Shown here piece after piece: positions 45,680-54,005 of a DNA stretch of 64,000 nucleotides. The translations under genes were made by a program, and so were the position numbers. The notes beneath the pieces are model-generated. The model was not told the origin of the DNA. It searched no databases and was given only the letters and a program-made list of their open reading frames with translations. Each line of letters begins with the position of its first letter. The stretch's first letter is position 1. Source of the stretch: Oculatella sp. LEGE 06141 (GTDB lineage: Bacteria; Cyanobacteriota; Cyanobacteriia; Elainellales; Elainellaceae); the NCBI RefSeq assembly GCF_015207605.1, contig NZ_JADEWO010000026.1, positions 1 to 64,000 of the forward strand, in the 5' to 3' direction.

Positions 45680-47770
45680 ATGTCTACTTCAATTCCTCCC
45701 TCTCGCCGCAACTCACCTCGTCACCGCACCGAACTTACGAGGCATCAACATCCTTTAGATAGGGTGGTTTCGTTCACGCCAAAACGCAAGCGAGCCGGGG
45801 CAGGCGCAGTCAGTCGTCCGGTGCGTCAGCCAGGGCGATCGCAAACTGAACCGTTGGTGCGTCCGTCTCGGTTTCGGCTGCTGTTGGTTTGGTTCATTCT
45901 TACCCTTGGTGGCCTGGGGTTGACCATCAATTTGTTTCGGCTGCAAGTGGTACAAGCGCCTATGCTGCGGGAACGGGCGCAGGAACAGCAAATTCTTCAT
46001 TTGCTTCCGTTTGTGCCGCGCCGTCCAATTATTGATCGGTTGGGCAATGTGTTAGCGATCGACCAGCCTGTGTTTACGCTGTATGCTCATCCGATTCTCT
46101 TCAAAGTACCCCTGCAAACTGTAGCCGACCAACTGGCACCGCTACTACAGCGTCCAGCGTCTGCTTTGGTTAGCCAGTTTAGTCAGGCTGAGAGCGGCAT
46201 CCTGTTGAACGAAGCGGTTTCCGAAGATGTCACCGAGAAAATTTTAGACTTGCAGTTGGATGGCCTGGAATTGATTAAACATCAACAGCGCCTCTACCCC
46301 CAACAGAGTTTATTTGCCAATGTGGTTGGTTACGTGAATGTCGATCGCGATGGGCAGGTTGGGGTTGAAGCCAGCCACGAGGAGCAGTTAGAACGGTCAC
46401 TCAGCGCGATGCAGTTGCGGCGTATGGGTAATGGTGCGATCGTACCGGAGAACGTACCGGATGAGTTGCTACACCAGGACGATTTGCGTTTACAGCTAAC
46501 GCTCGACAGTCGCTTGCAGCGAACCACGCAAGTTGTGCTACACCGCCAAATGGAACACTATGGCGCTAAGCGCGGCACTGTAATGGTGATGGATGTCCAC
46601 ACCGGGGAGATGCTGGCCTTTGTCTCTCAACCCACGTTTGACCCAAACCAGTATTATGAGTCTGATACCGATTTTTTAGGCAATTGGGCGGTCAGCGATT
46701 TATATGAGCCTGGTTCCACGTTCAAACCGATCAATGTGGCGATCGCGCTTGAGGCAGGAGCCGTGCAGCCCAACGATAGTTTTAATGATGAAGGACGAAT
46801 TACCATTGGTGGCTGGCCGATCCAGAACTCTGACTTTAATGAACATGGCGGGCGCGGTACCCTCAGCATCAGAGAAATTTTGAAGTATTCCAGCAATGTT
46901 GGCATGGTGCGAATCATGCAACAGATGGATGCGGCAACATATTACAACTGGATGGAGAAGTTAGGAATTGGTGAGTCAACTCAAATCGATTTGCCTGCTG
47001 AAACGGTAGGACAAATGAAAAGCGTTGAGCAGTTCACCAGTGCGTCAATTGAACCAGCGACGACGGCCTTTGGACAGGGCTTTTCTTTAACGCCAATTCA
47101 ACTGCTCCAGTTGCACGGAGCCATTGCTAACGGAGGCAAGTTGGTGACTCCGCATGTGGCTCGTGGACTGGTTAACACAAACGGACAGCTTCAATGGCAG
47201 CCGGATTTACCTGAAGCGCGATCGCTCTTTTCGCTGCAAACGACGCAAACGGTTTTAGACATGATGGAAACCGCTGTGCAGGAAGGCACTGGTAAATCGG
47301 CTCGAATTCCTGGTTATCGAATTGCGGGTAAAACCGGAACAGCACAGAAAGCGAGTCCAGATGGCGGTTACTTGGCCTCAGCTCGAATTACAAGCTTTGT
47401 GGGAACGTTTCCAGTAGATACCCCGCGTTACACGATCCTGGTTGTAATTGATGAGCCACAGGGCGAAGATGCCTATGGTTCAACCGTTGCGGCTCCGATC
47501 GCCAAAGCAGTTATGGAAGCGCTGATTACACTTGAGCAAATTCTGCCAAGCCAACCTATTTCGCAGGAGTCAGTGGCAACTGACTCTAACGAGACAGAAC
47601 CCGATTCTGCACAGATGGATCAGTCCTATCTGGAAGAACCATCGTATGAGGAACCCCTCTATGAAGAACCCCTCTACGAAGAACCGTTATACGAAGAACC
47701 AATAGCCGACCCGGAGGTGGATGAAGCGGCACCTGAAGCGATGGAGTACGACACAGAAACGCAATGGTAA
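45680..47770 (+). CDS. ftsI: Peptidoglycan transpeptidase, FtsI / penicillin-binding protein 3
   Basis: A 696-residue class B penicillin-binding protein. One membrane anchor (about 66-88), a dimerisation domain with RRPIIDRLGNVLA, and a transpeptidase domain with the catalytic set S346-x-x-K349 (EPGSTFKP), S404-S-N406 and K551-T-G (GKTGTAQK). It cross-links septal peptidoglycan. After residue about 635 the tail is acidic and holds five near-identical YEEP(L/I/S) units encoded by 15-bp repeats; this tail is unlike typical FtsI. Probably cotranscribed with the FtsL-like gene 5 bp upstream. Confidence 0.92.
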   Translation: MSTSIPPSRRNSPRHRTELTRHQHPLDRVVSFTPKRKRAGAGAVSRPVRQPGRSQTEPLVRPSRFRLLLVWFILTLGGLGLTINLFRLQVVQAPMLRERAQEQQILHLLPFVPRRPIIDRLGNVLAIDQPVFTLYAHPILFKVPLQTVADQLAPLLQRPASALVSQFSQAESGILLNEAVSEDVTEKILDLQLDGLELIKHQQRLYPQQSLFANVVGYVNVDRDGQVGVEASHEEQLERSLSAMQLRRMGNGAIVPENVPDELLHQDDLRLQLTLDSRLQRTTQVVLHRQMEHYGAKRGTVMVMDVHTGEMLAFVSQPTFDPNQYYESDTDFLGNWAVSDLYEPGSTFKPINVAIALEAGAVQPNDSFNDEGRITIGGWPIQNSDFNEHGGRGTLSIREILKYSSNVGMVRIMQQMDAATYYNWMEKLGIGESTQIDLPAETVGQMKSVEQFTSASIEPATTAFGQGFSLTPIQLLQLHGAIANGGKLVTPHVARGLVNTNGQLQWQPDLPEARSLFSLQTTQTVLDMMETAVQEGTGKSARIPGYRIAGKTGTAQKASPDGGYLASARITSFVGTFPVDTPRYTILVVIDEPQGEDAYGSTVAAPIAKAVMEALITLEQILPSQPISQESVATDSNETEPDSAQMDQSYLEEPSYEEPLYEEPLYEEPLYEEPIADPEVDEAAPEAMEYDTETQW

Positions 47771-47915
47771 TTGGAGTTCGTGCTCGGTTAAGCGCGGTGC
47801 TGGTACGCCGAGGCGAGAGTGAGCCTACTATTCCTGCGCCACTGTTCGTTACGGGTCATTCGTCCTTTGTTGAGAATGAGCCAATGGAATGGGGATCTCT
47901 GCCTGAGCCTGCGAG

Positions 47916-48311
47916 TCAGTTTTTCTCCTTAGACGCTTCTCCATCGCGACGGCCTAACTCATAGACGCCGCTACCCATACATGCCAAAATCCCAACGCTA
48001 ATAGCCCAACTGCGACCTAGCCCAACTTCGATCGCATAATTGCAGAGGCTGCCTGCCACTAAAAACGGCACAATGCTGAACAACGAGGCGTAGAGGGCAT
48101 TTTGCGATTCCCGATGAGGGCGAGTACGCTCAAATTCTTCTGCGGAGACATAAAATAACCGTTCAGCGGCATCTAACCAGCGGCTAAGCTGCTCTATGAC
48201 CCAATGGCTGATGGGCGAAAACCCCAGATAAAGCGCCAAAGACCAAAGACCAATACTAGCCAGGGTTGCAGAGTCGAGATGGAGCTGAAACGGTAAGAGA
48301 GCACTCAGCAT
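47916..48311 (-). CDS. Small membrane protein of unknown function
   Basis: A 131-residue protein with three hydrophobic stretches (about 12-30, 76-94 and 98-116) flanking a charged loop (ERLFYVSAEEFERTRPHRESQN). I do not recognise a family beyond conserved cyanobacterial membrane proteins. Convergent with ftsI; the 145-bp gap to ftsI holds no other gene I can support. Confidence 0.6.
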   Translation of the reverse strand: MLSALLPFQLHLDSATLASIGLWSLALYLGFSPISHWVIEQLSRWLDAAERLFYVSAEEFERTRPHRESQNALYASLFSIVPFLVAGSLCNYAIEVGLGRSWAISVGILACMGSGVYELGRRDGEASKEKN

Positions 48312-49214
48312 GAATACAATTTAATTGATTAAGTTATCTTAACTGATTGTAATGGCTCTTAAGACTGTAGGGGCTCTTAAAACCGCTAAACCAGTGACAA
48401 TCAGCGGTTCGGCGCGGCGGCTAATTGGCAGTATTGTTGCCTCCAATCGCTGAGTCGAACGTCAATCCGATGCAATGGGTGGAACGCAAGGCAAGAGGAA
48501 TGCGCCCATCCGGGTTGTTAACAGTCTCGAACTTCATTTAACTATTTAGTTCTCAACAAGAATCAAAAGATTGAAATTAAACTAACAACTTCGTTGTGGC
48601 TTCAGGTAACGATGGAGCTGATCTGCTTGCTACGGTGTTGAAGGGGCGCTGGAAACGTTGGCAGTGAACGATCGCCAACTAACAGCTTCGCTTCATCCTC
48701 ATCCTATTTCTGTTAACATCCCGATACTAAAACTGAACAGTCGCCTTATCTTATTTTTAATTAAAACTGTAGTTTGGATCACTCTCTTCATCTAAAAAAC
48801 ATGTCAATATAAAATCCAAAAAAGAGGAGATTTGCTGTAGAGAGGGTATGTTTTTGCATTTTGCGAATCAAACTAAATAAAGTCTCTATTGCTACCTTTA
48901 AATGAGTTTGACGGCTGCTATATCTTTAATGTTTGTTAAGCTCTTAACTCTAATCCAACGGGGATCAATCTATCTGAAGACAGACGTAACTAGAAAGCCG
49001 GGGATCACATACTGGTAACTGGATTCGTTGAATGTAGCGGCTCAATAAGGCTTCACAAAAAGTAGGGTTAAGACACTGAAAAATTCACTAATATTTAGGT
49101 GTTACTCATCATGTTCTTTGTTTGATACTTAGCAACTGAATTGGCTGTTAATCTACCTTTGTCTTTCCGATTTATATTCCTTGCAACTCATTAAAACTGG
49201 ATTTAATTAGCGTT
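48312..49214. other. Long A/T-rich intergenic region
   Basis: About 900 bp with frequent stops on both strands. No gene, tRNA or strong hairpin recognised. A short stretch near 48590-48665 translates to VVASGNDGADLL, recalling a subtilase motif, but it is far too short to call a pseudogene. Confidence 0.45.
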
Positions 49215-49382
49215 ATGAATACTTGCCCTTGCTGCTCCGAACAACTGCTCCGCCACGCTCGACATGGTAGTGTTTATTGGTTTTGCTCCCACTGCTGGCA
49301 GGAAATGCCTAATCTTGCTTCGGTGCTGGCAACTGAACGTGAACCCTCTAAACAGTTAGTAAATGCCTTTGATTTAGTTTGA
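49215..49382 (+). CDS. 55-residue zinc-ribbon microprotein
   Basis: The frame encodes MNTCPCCSEQLLRHARHGSV and then WFCSHCWQEMPNL, so C4/C7 and C24/C27 form a C-x2-C ... C-x2-C zinc knuckle. The C-terminal half is helical and polar. Small proteins with this CPCC ... YWFC-x2-C-x-QEMP layout recur in cyanobacteria; their function is unknown to me. A hairpin terminator follows at 49492. No strong ribosome-binding site is visible. Confidence 0.65.
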   Translation: MNTCPCCSEQLLRHARHGSVYWFCSHCWQEMPNLASVLATEREPSKQLVNAFDLV

Positions 49383-49491
49383 GATATTCAAACAGGCTCT
49401 TTTACCCTGCGAAGCGAAATAAATATACCTATCGCTTCAGCCTAAACTAACTTCATGGTCTGTCTTTAACCCAACCTCAACCGTTTTGTAG

Positions 49492-49545
49492 AACGCCGGC
49501 AGTAGAGTCAACCTGACAAAGACTCAGTCTGTCGGCGTTTGTGTG
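49492..49545 (+). terminator. Imperfect hairpin with T-rich tail
   Basis: AACGCCG (49492-49498) pairs with CGGCGTT (49533-49539), and inner GAGTC / GACTC blocks extend the stem. A T-rich stretch (TTTGTGTGTTT) follows. It probably ends the zinc-ribbon microprotein transcript, though it is 110 bp after the stop. Confidence 0.55.
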
Positions 49546-49662
49546 TTTAAAGGATGCTTTAAAGGTCTGATTGTCACCTGAACCGTCCCCTGCTCTCTAA
49601 TTTCAAAGAACGTACGAACCTTCACCAGAACCAGGGAGACGAGGGCGATCGCCCCCTGTTTG

Positions 49663-50730
49663 CTACGGTTCAATCGATCTCTTACGGTTGGTTGCAGAAA
49701 TCGAGATGTAAATACCGACCAGAACCATCAGAAACGCACATCCGTTTACGAGAGTGAGTTGCTGGGAAAACAACACCATCGCCAACGCCGTAGAGAGGAC
49801 AGGGATAGCCAACATAGAAACAGATACTAGTTCTGACGAGAACTGCTTCAGGCTGTGGGTTAACAGTCCATGACCAATCACCTGAGAAATTAGCGCCAGT
49901 GCCACTACAGCGAGTCCAGTTGTCCAGGTTTCAGGAAAGACGGTATCCCCATTCACCACCAACGTGGGAACGATCGCCACACCTCCAATCAAACTGATCG
50001 CCATCATGACGGTTGGGGTTGAAAACCTTGTCCGCAATTGCTCGACGCTCAAAATCGTAGCAGCTAATAACACAGCCGCCCCTAACGCTGCCGCATCGCC
50101 TGTGATTTGCCCCGATGCCACATGTAAATCCTGAAGGCCGATCGTCACAACCCCTGCGATCGCTATTCCTAACCCTAAGACAAACCGCAGGCTAAACTGC
50201 CTACCTAACAGCATCCATGCCCCCAGGGTGGTAAAGATGGGCATCATGTTGTTCAATAGCGCTGAGTTAGCCACGCTGGTTTGAGTGAGTGACCATGCCG
50301 CACAGGTCAGAGAGGCCGCAAAGCTAACGCCAGCTACTAAAAATAGCAGGTAGTTTTGCCAGGTTATGGGTACATCAGCAGGCAGGTCAGTCGGCGCATG
50401 GTTTGTGGAGACAGCCGATCGCGGTGCCATACGTCTTTGAGCATAACGCCATCCGGCAAAGGCGATCGCGGCAATCAGTAACCGATTGAAGGCGATCGCC
50501 CTGGGGCTGAGCGTCTGTTCGGCAATCACGATGAAGATAGACGCAAACGCAATGCCAATTAAAGCAATGCCCAGAATGATGCCGCCTAAAACCGGCTGAG
50601 CGATCGCCACGGCCTTATTCCAGGCTGGAGGCATTGCAGTTAGCCTGGCGATCGTCTTGAAATAGAGCCACGGAAACTCTGGCGCAACGGGCTGAGAGGG
50701 GCGAGTGGAAAGAGGTGTTGAAGCAGTCAT
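49663..50730 (-). CDS. EamA-family (drug/metabolite) transporter
   Basis: A 355-residue protein with ten hydrophobic segments from about residue 47 onward and two EamA repeats (GIILGIALIGIAFASIF; GDAAALGAAVLLAATILSVEQLRTR). The N-terminal 45 residues are polar, so translation could start internally. Family members export amino acids, purines or other metabolites; the substrate is open. Three 13-bp GTATAC-type repeats lie 76-114 bp upstream, similar to an array upstream of the nearby GntR gene. Confidence 0.85.
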   Translation of the reverse strand: MTASTPLSTRPSQPVAPEFPWLYFKTIARLTAMPPAWNKAVAIAQPVLGGIILGIALIGIAFASIFIVIAEQTLSPRAIAFNRLLIAAIAFAGWRYAQRRMAPRSAVSTNHAPTDLPADVPITWQNYLLFLVAGVSFAASLTCAAWSLTQTSVANSALLNNMMPIFTTLGAWMLLGRQFSLRFVLGLGIAIAGVVTIGLQDLHVASGQITGDAAALGAAVLLAATILSVEQLRTRFSTPTVMMAISLIGGVAIVPTLVVNGDTVFPETWTTGLAVVALALISQVIGHGLLTHSLKQFSSELVSVSMLAIPVLSTALAMVLFSQQLTLVNGCAFLMVLVGIYISISATNRKRSIEP

Positions 50731-51181
50731 GGCAAGCGTTTGTAGGGATAACCGGGATTGAAGCTAAGAATGGTGTTTTCAAATACAAAATAAACAGACC
50801 AAATTTTGTATACAATTACTGTATGTAAAATTGGTATGCAAATCAAGCGATGTGCTGCTAATTGTGGTCAATCCCAGACATTCAGTTGGGTTCTGCGATA
50901 AAGGAGATTGAAAGCGATGAGCCACGCCACTACGCAATCCGGTTACAACTACGGGTTGCGGCTGAAAGCACTATGTCGAAAAAGGGTTAATGTCGCAGCC
51001 GATCGCTTTGAACACCGATCAGCTAAACGTTGTGGGCAATGAAAGGGCAATGGCGATCGCAACGCTAACCGTCTGCCGTTGCTCGGCTTTTAGCAATCGT
51101 GCTGCATTTAATTGAGTCGTTTATTGACTAATTATGGTTATGGTCTTACCCCAGTACACCCTTAAAACAAAACACCTCCTC
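50731..51181. other. Region between eamA and the InsA-like gene
   Basis: Contains the 13-bp repeat array (50806-50844). The rest (about 50850-51181) shows no gene I can support. Confidence 0.45.
50806..50844. promoter_or_regulatory. Array of three 13-bp operator-like repeats upstream of eamA
   Basis: TTGTATACAATTA (50806-50818), CTGTATGTAAAAT (50819-50831) and TGGTATGCAAATC (50832-50844) are contiguous and share GTAT-x-x at exactly 13-bp spacing. The first contains the perfect palindrome TTGTATACAA, a typical shape for a GntR-family site. A similar array lies at 52239-52277. Confidence 0.55.
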
Positions 51182-51475
51182 ATGAAATGCCCAACCTGCG
51201 GCTCGGAGCAATTCCAGAGGAATGGACATCGGCGTGGAAGACAAAACTATCGGTGCAAGAATTGTGGCCGTCAATATATCGAAGCTTATGTGGTCAGAGG
51301 GTATTCCGAAGACACCCGGCAACTCTGCATCAAAATGTATAGCGCAGGCTTAGGGTTGCGCGAAATGGAGCGGCTAACCGGAATCAGCCACAGCACACTT
51401 TATAACTGGATTAAGCAGTCAGGGCTGTTTTCCAGTGAGGAAACATCGTCAAACGATACTGACTCAGGACATTGA
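51182..51475 (+). CDS. Orphan IS1-type InsA-like protein
   Basis: A 97-residue protein: zinc finger with C3, C6, C25 and C28 (MKCPTCGS ... YRCKNCGRQY), then a helix-turn-helix (LGLREMERLTGISHSTLYNWIK). This is the InsA part of IS1-family elements, about the normal InsA length. The InsB catalytic (DDE) part is absent: the 3' end overlaps the convergent GntR gene by 12 bp, and no terminal inverted repeats were found. Either an IS1 remnant or a domesticated DNA-binding protein. Confidence 0.75.
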   Translation: MKCPTCGSEQFQRNGHRRGRQNYRCKNCGRQYIEAYVVRGYSEDTRQLCIKMYSAGLGLREMERLTGISHSTLYNWIKQSGLFSSEETSSNDTDSGH

Positions 51476-52186
51476 AGGCATTCTAGACTTTAATTTGTCT
51501 GCCAAACTCGCTTTTGGTTCTAGCGCTGCTCGCGCATCCAGAGCGGCTTCAATGCCATCCAGATGGGCTTTTGCGGCGGCAACGGCTGCTTCAGCATCAC
51601 CGACTGCAATGAAGTCCAGGATTTCGCCATGTTCGTCTTTTGTACAGAGAGGCATTTTACGAACTTCGTAAAAGTAAGCCAGGGACGTTTGCGGAATCAA
51701 TTCTTTAATAAATCGGCTGAGAAATGGGTTGCTGCACAAATCGGCTAATTGAATATGAAACTGGGTAGATAACCGAGTTAGCAAAGGGTAGTCTTCTGCT
51801 TCACAGGCTTGGCGTTCGGCGGCAATTAAGGCACGCAGACGGGCGACCTGCTCTGGCGTGATAGTGGTAGACACTTCTCGAATAATCTCTGCTTCTACTA
51901 ACCGCCATGCGGCATAAATTTGCCGTGCCTCCTCTAAGGTTAGGCGGGCAACAAAGGCACCCCGATTCGGTTCTAGCTTCACGAGGCGATCGCCCGATAG
52001 CCGCATCAAAGCCTGTCGGATGATCGTACGGCTGACTCCATAATGCTCTGCCAATAGAACTTCTCCCAGTTTGGTGTCGGGTAGAAGTTGGCGTTCACAA
52101 ATAGCGTTATATAGTTCAGTGTAAATGAAATCTTCTGTTGGTTTTGCCCTAACTTTAGAGCCAGAGCGGTGTGGAACATCAGACAT
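51464..52186 (-). CDS. GntR-family regulator with FCD ligand-binding domain
   Basis: A 240-residue regulator. N-terminal winged helix: FIYTELYNAICERQLLPDTKLGEVLLAEHYGVSRTIIRQALMRLSGDRLVKLEPNRGAFV. C-terminal all-helical FCD domain with FHIQLADLCSNPFLSRFIKELI and EHGEILDFIAVGDAEAA, which usually binds a carboxylic acid with a metal. The start at 52186 has AAAGGA upstream; an in-frame ATG at 52234 would add 16 poorly conserved residues. It is divergent from a polyamine-type ABC transporter and has a 13-bp repeat array upstream, like eamA; autoregulation is likely. Confidence 0.9.
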   Translation of the reverse strand: MSDVPHRSGSKVRAKPTEDFIYTELYNAICERQLLPDTKLGEVLLAEHYGVSRTIIRQALMRLSGDRLVKLEPNRGAFVARLTLEEARQIYAAWRLVEAEIIREVSTTITPEQVARLRALIAAERQACEAEDYPLLTRLSTQFHIQLADLCSNPFLSRFIKELIPQTSLAYFYEVRKMPLCTKDEHGEILDFIAVGDAEAAVAAAKAHLDGIEAALDARAALEPKASLADKLKSRMPSMS

Positions 52187-52782
52187 CGTTAGGGTCCTTT
52201 TCATGCAATTGCAAGTCGATGCACTCTTCCCCATCTAAATGCACACAATTATTGTATACGATTTCTGCATGAATGGCTGTTAGCTGGAATCACTTCTGCT
52301 GGCAGCACTTTACAATTCTTTGCGAAGCATCGTCGATGACGGGGAAGGTATCGCGTTTTAATCGTTGGATGACTAAGCACCTGATGATTCCCTCAGCATG
52401 TTCTGGTACTGCTGCTTAAATAAACCCGTTGTTCCCATTCAAAATCATCCCGCTGCTAGACAAGAATGCGATCGCGGTTCCATCACTCACTAAACGCATC
52501 ACGAAAGTGTAAGTGGAAATACAAAAATCTTTCAATGATCGGAGGTTAATTGAAGGCAACTGATTCATTTACCATGCCTGTACAACTGCTGGAAAAGGGT
52601 TGTAGCTTCTGATAATGATTTGGTGCGGCCAGTAAGATGCTGTTGACTGCACATTAACAGTTGCACTGACTTGAATCAACACAGCCAACGGTATGGGCAT
52701 CTGGCGCTGACGGTTCAATACGGCTGGCTTTTTAAACTGATTCAGCTTGATTTTACCCAGACTTGTTCTCGAAGGAAACGTC
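52187..52782. other. Divergent region between gntR and the ABC operon
   Basis: Contains the gntR-side operator-like array at 52239-52277. No further clear GTATAC-type site was found near the ABC genes; GAAGGAAAC at about 52771-52779 is the ribosome-binding site of the ATPase gene. No gene recognised. Confidence 0.4.
52239..52277. promoter_or_regulatory. Three 13-bp operator-like repeats upstream of gntR
   Basis: ATGCACACAATTA (52239-52251), TTGTATACGATTT (52252-52264) and CTGCATGAATGGC (52265-52277) line up with the eamA-side array with the same 13-bp period; the middle unit differs from TTGTATACAATTA at two positions. It lies 53-91 bp upstream of the gntR start. Degenerate outer units lower confidence. 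Confidence 0.45.
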
Positions 52783-53985
52783 ATGACAACTGATGCACGC
52801 AAAGCAAGAGTGACCGGAGCCAGTTCAACAATTCCTGCTACAGGCAGTATTCAAAGCGCTCTGGCGAATGCGGCTGCCGGGGTTTCGCTGCGGCAGGTAA
52901 CCAAAAAATATGGCCCGGTCACGGCTGTTGAAACCATTACGCTGGATATTCCAGCGGGCTATTATTGCTGCTTGCTTGGCCCAAGCGGTTGTGGCAAAAC
53001 GACGGTACTGCGGATGATTGCTGGCCATGAAGAGATTACCAGTGGCGATGTTTTCATTGGCGATCGCCGCGTTAATGATATTCCTGCCGCCAAACGCAAC
53101 ACATCAATGATGTTTCAGAGCTACGCGCTGTTTCCACACATGACGGTGTGGCAAAACATTGAATTTGGCCTGGAGATGCAGAAGATATCCGATACCGAGC
53201 GCAAAGCCAGAGTGGGCGAAATGCTGGAACTGGTGGGGCTGAGCCACTTATCTAACCGCAAATCGAGCCAGTTGAGCGGTGGGCAGCAACAGCGAATTGC
53301 CCTGGCACGGGCGCTGGTGACTCGTCCACAAGTACTTATGCTCGATGAACCCTTAAGTGCTCTGGATGAAAACTTGCGGGTACAGATGCGAACCGAACTA
53401 CGCCGCATTCAGAAACAGTTTGGCATGACGTTTGTGCAGGTGACGCACCACACAGAGGAAGCCTTTTCCCTTTCGGATATGGTGGTGGTGATGAGTCACG
53501 GTCGTTTGGATCAGGTAGCAACGCCGTCACAGATGTTTAAAGCACCCGCGTCCCAGTTTGTCGCTAAGTTTATGGGCGATAACAACATCTTTCAGGGTAA
53601 GGTACGGCACTGTATTCCTGAACCCGCATCCGATGTGGATGTGATTGAGCTAGAAGTGGACGGAATCGGCTCTCTCTACTCGCAGGGATATGCTGTTCCT
53701 CTGGGTTCTACAGCAGCGTGTTCGGTTCGTCCTGATCTAATCCGTATTGAGGCAATAGGGGCAGGCAGCGGTCAGCCAAACCACCGTGTCAACCACGTTA
53801 CGGCGCGGATTGTCTCGATTGAGATGACGGGCTATGTCACGCGCATCACGTTGATGGAAGAGAAAACAGGCAAAGATTTGCTGTGCAAGGTTCGCACCAC
53901 CGATTGGGAAGCCGATCCGTATTCTGAAGGGCAGGTGGTTAGCCTGCGGTGGTCAGAAGGTGATTGCGTATTCCTACCCCATTAA
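52783..53985 (+). CDS. ABC transporter ATP-binding subunit, polyamine/iron type (PotA-like)
   Basis: A 400-residue nucleotide-binding subunit: Walker A GPSGCGKTT (about 66-74), Q-loop MMFQSYALFPHMTV, signature LSGGQQQR, Walker B LMLDEP, His switch VTHH. A TOBE-type C-terminal domain follows from about residue 285. PotA, FbpC and related importers share this plan; polyamines or similar organic cations are most likely. First gene of a four-gene unit with substrate-binding protein and two permeases. Confidence 0.9.
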   Translation: MTTDARKARVTGASSTIPATGSIQSALANAAAGVSLRQVTKKYGPVTAVETITLDIPAGYYCCLLGPSGCGKTTVLRMIAGHEEITSGDVFIGDRRVNDIPAAKRNTSMMFQSYALFPHMTVWQNIEFGLEMQKISDTERKARVGEMLELVGLSHLSNRKSSQLSGGQQQRIALARALVTRPQVLMLDEPLSALDENLRVQMRTELRRIQKQFGMTFVQVTHHTEEAFSLSDMVVVMSHGRLDQVATPSQMFKAPASQFVAKFMGDNNIFQGKVRHCIPEPASDVDVIELEVDGIGSLYSQGYAVPLGSTAACSVRPDLIRIEAIGAGSGQPNHRVNHVTARIVSIEMTGYVTRITLMEEKTGKDLLCKVRTTDWEADPYSEGQVVSLRWSEGDCVFLPH

Positions 53986-54005
53986 CATCGAGCAAGTTTC
54001 AACCT

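Noticed and set aside
47764-47964. 66-codon plus-strand frame after ftsI
   Set aside because: It overlaps the ftsI stop and the end of the convergent membrane gene; no ribosome-binding site or domain.
48590-48665. Fragment translating to VVASGNDGADLL, like a subtilase motif
   Set aside because: Only about 24 codons, with no flanking catalytic motif; chance resemblance is likely.
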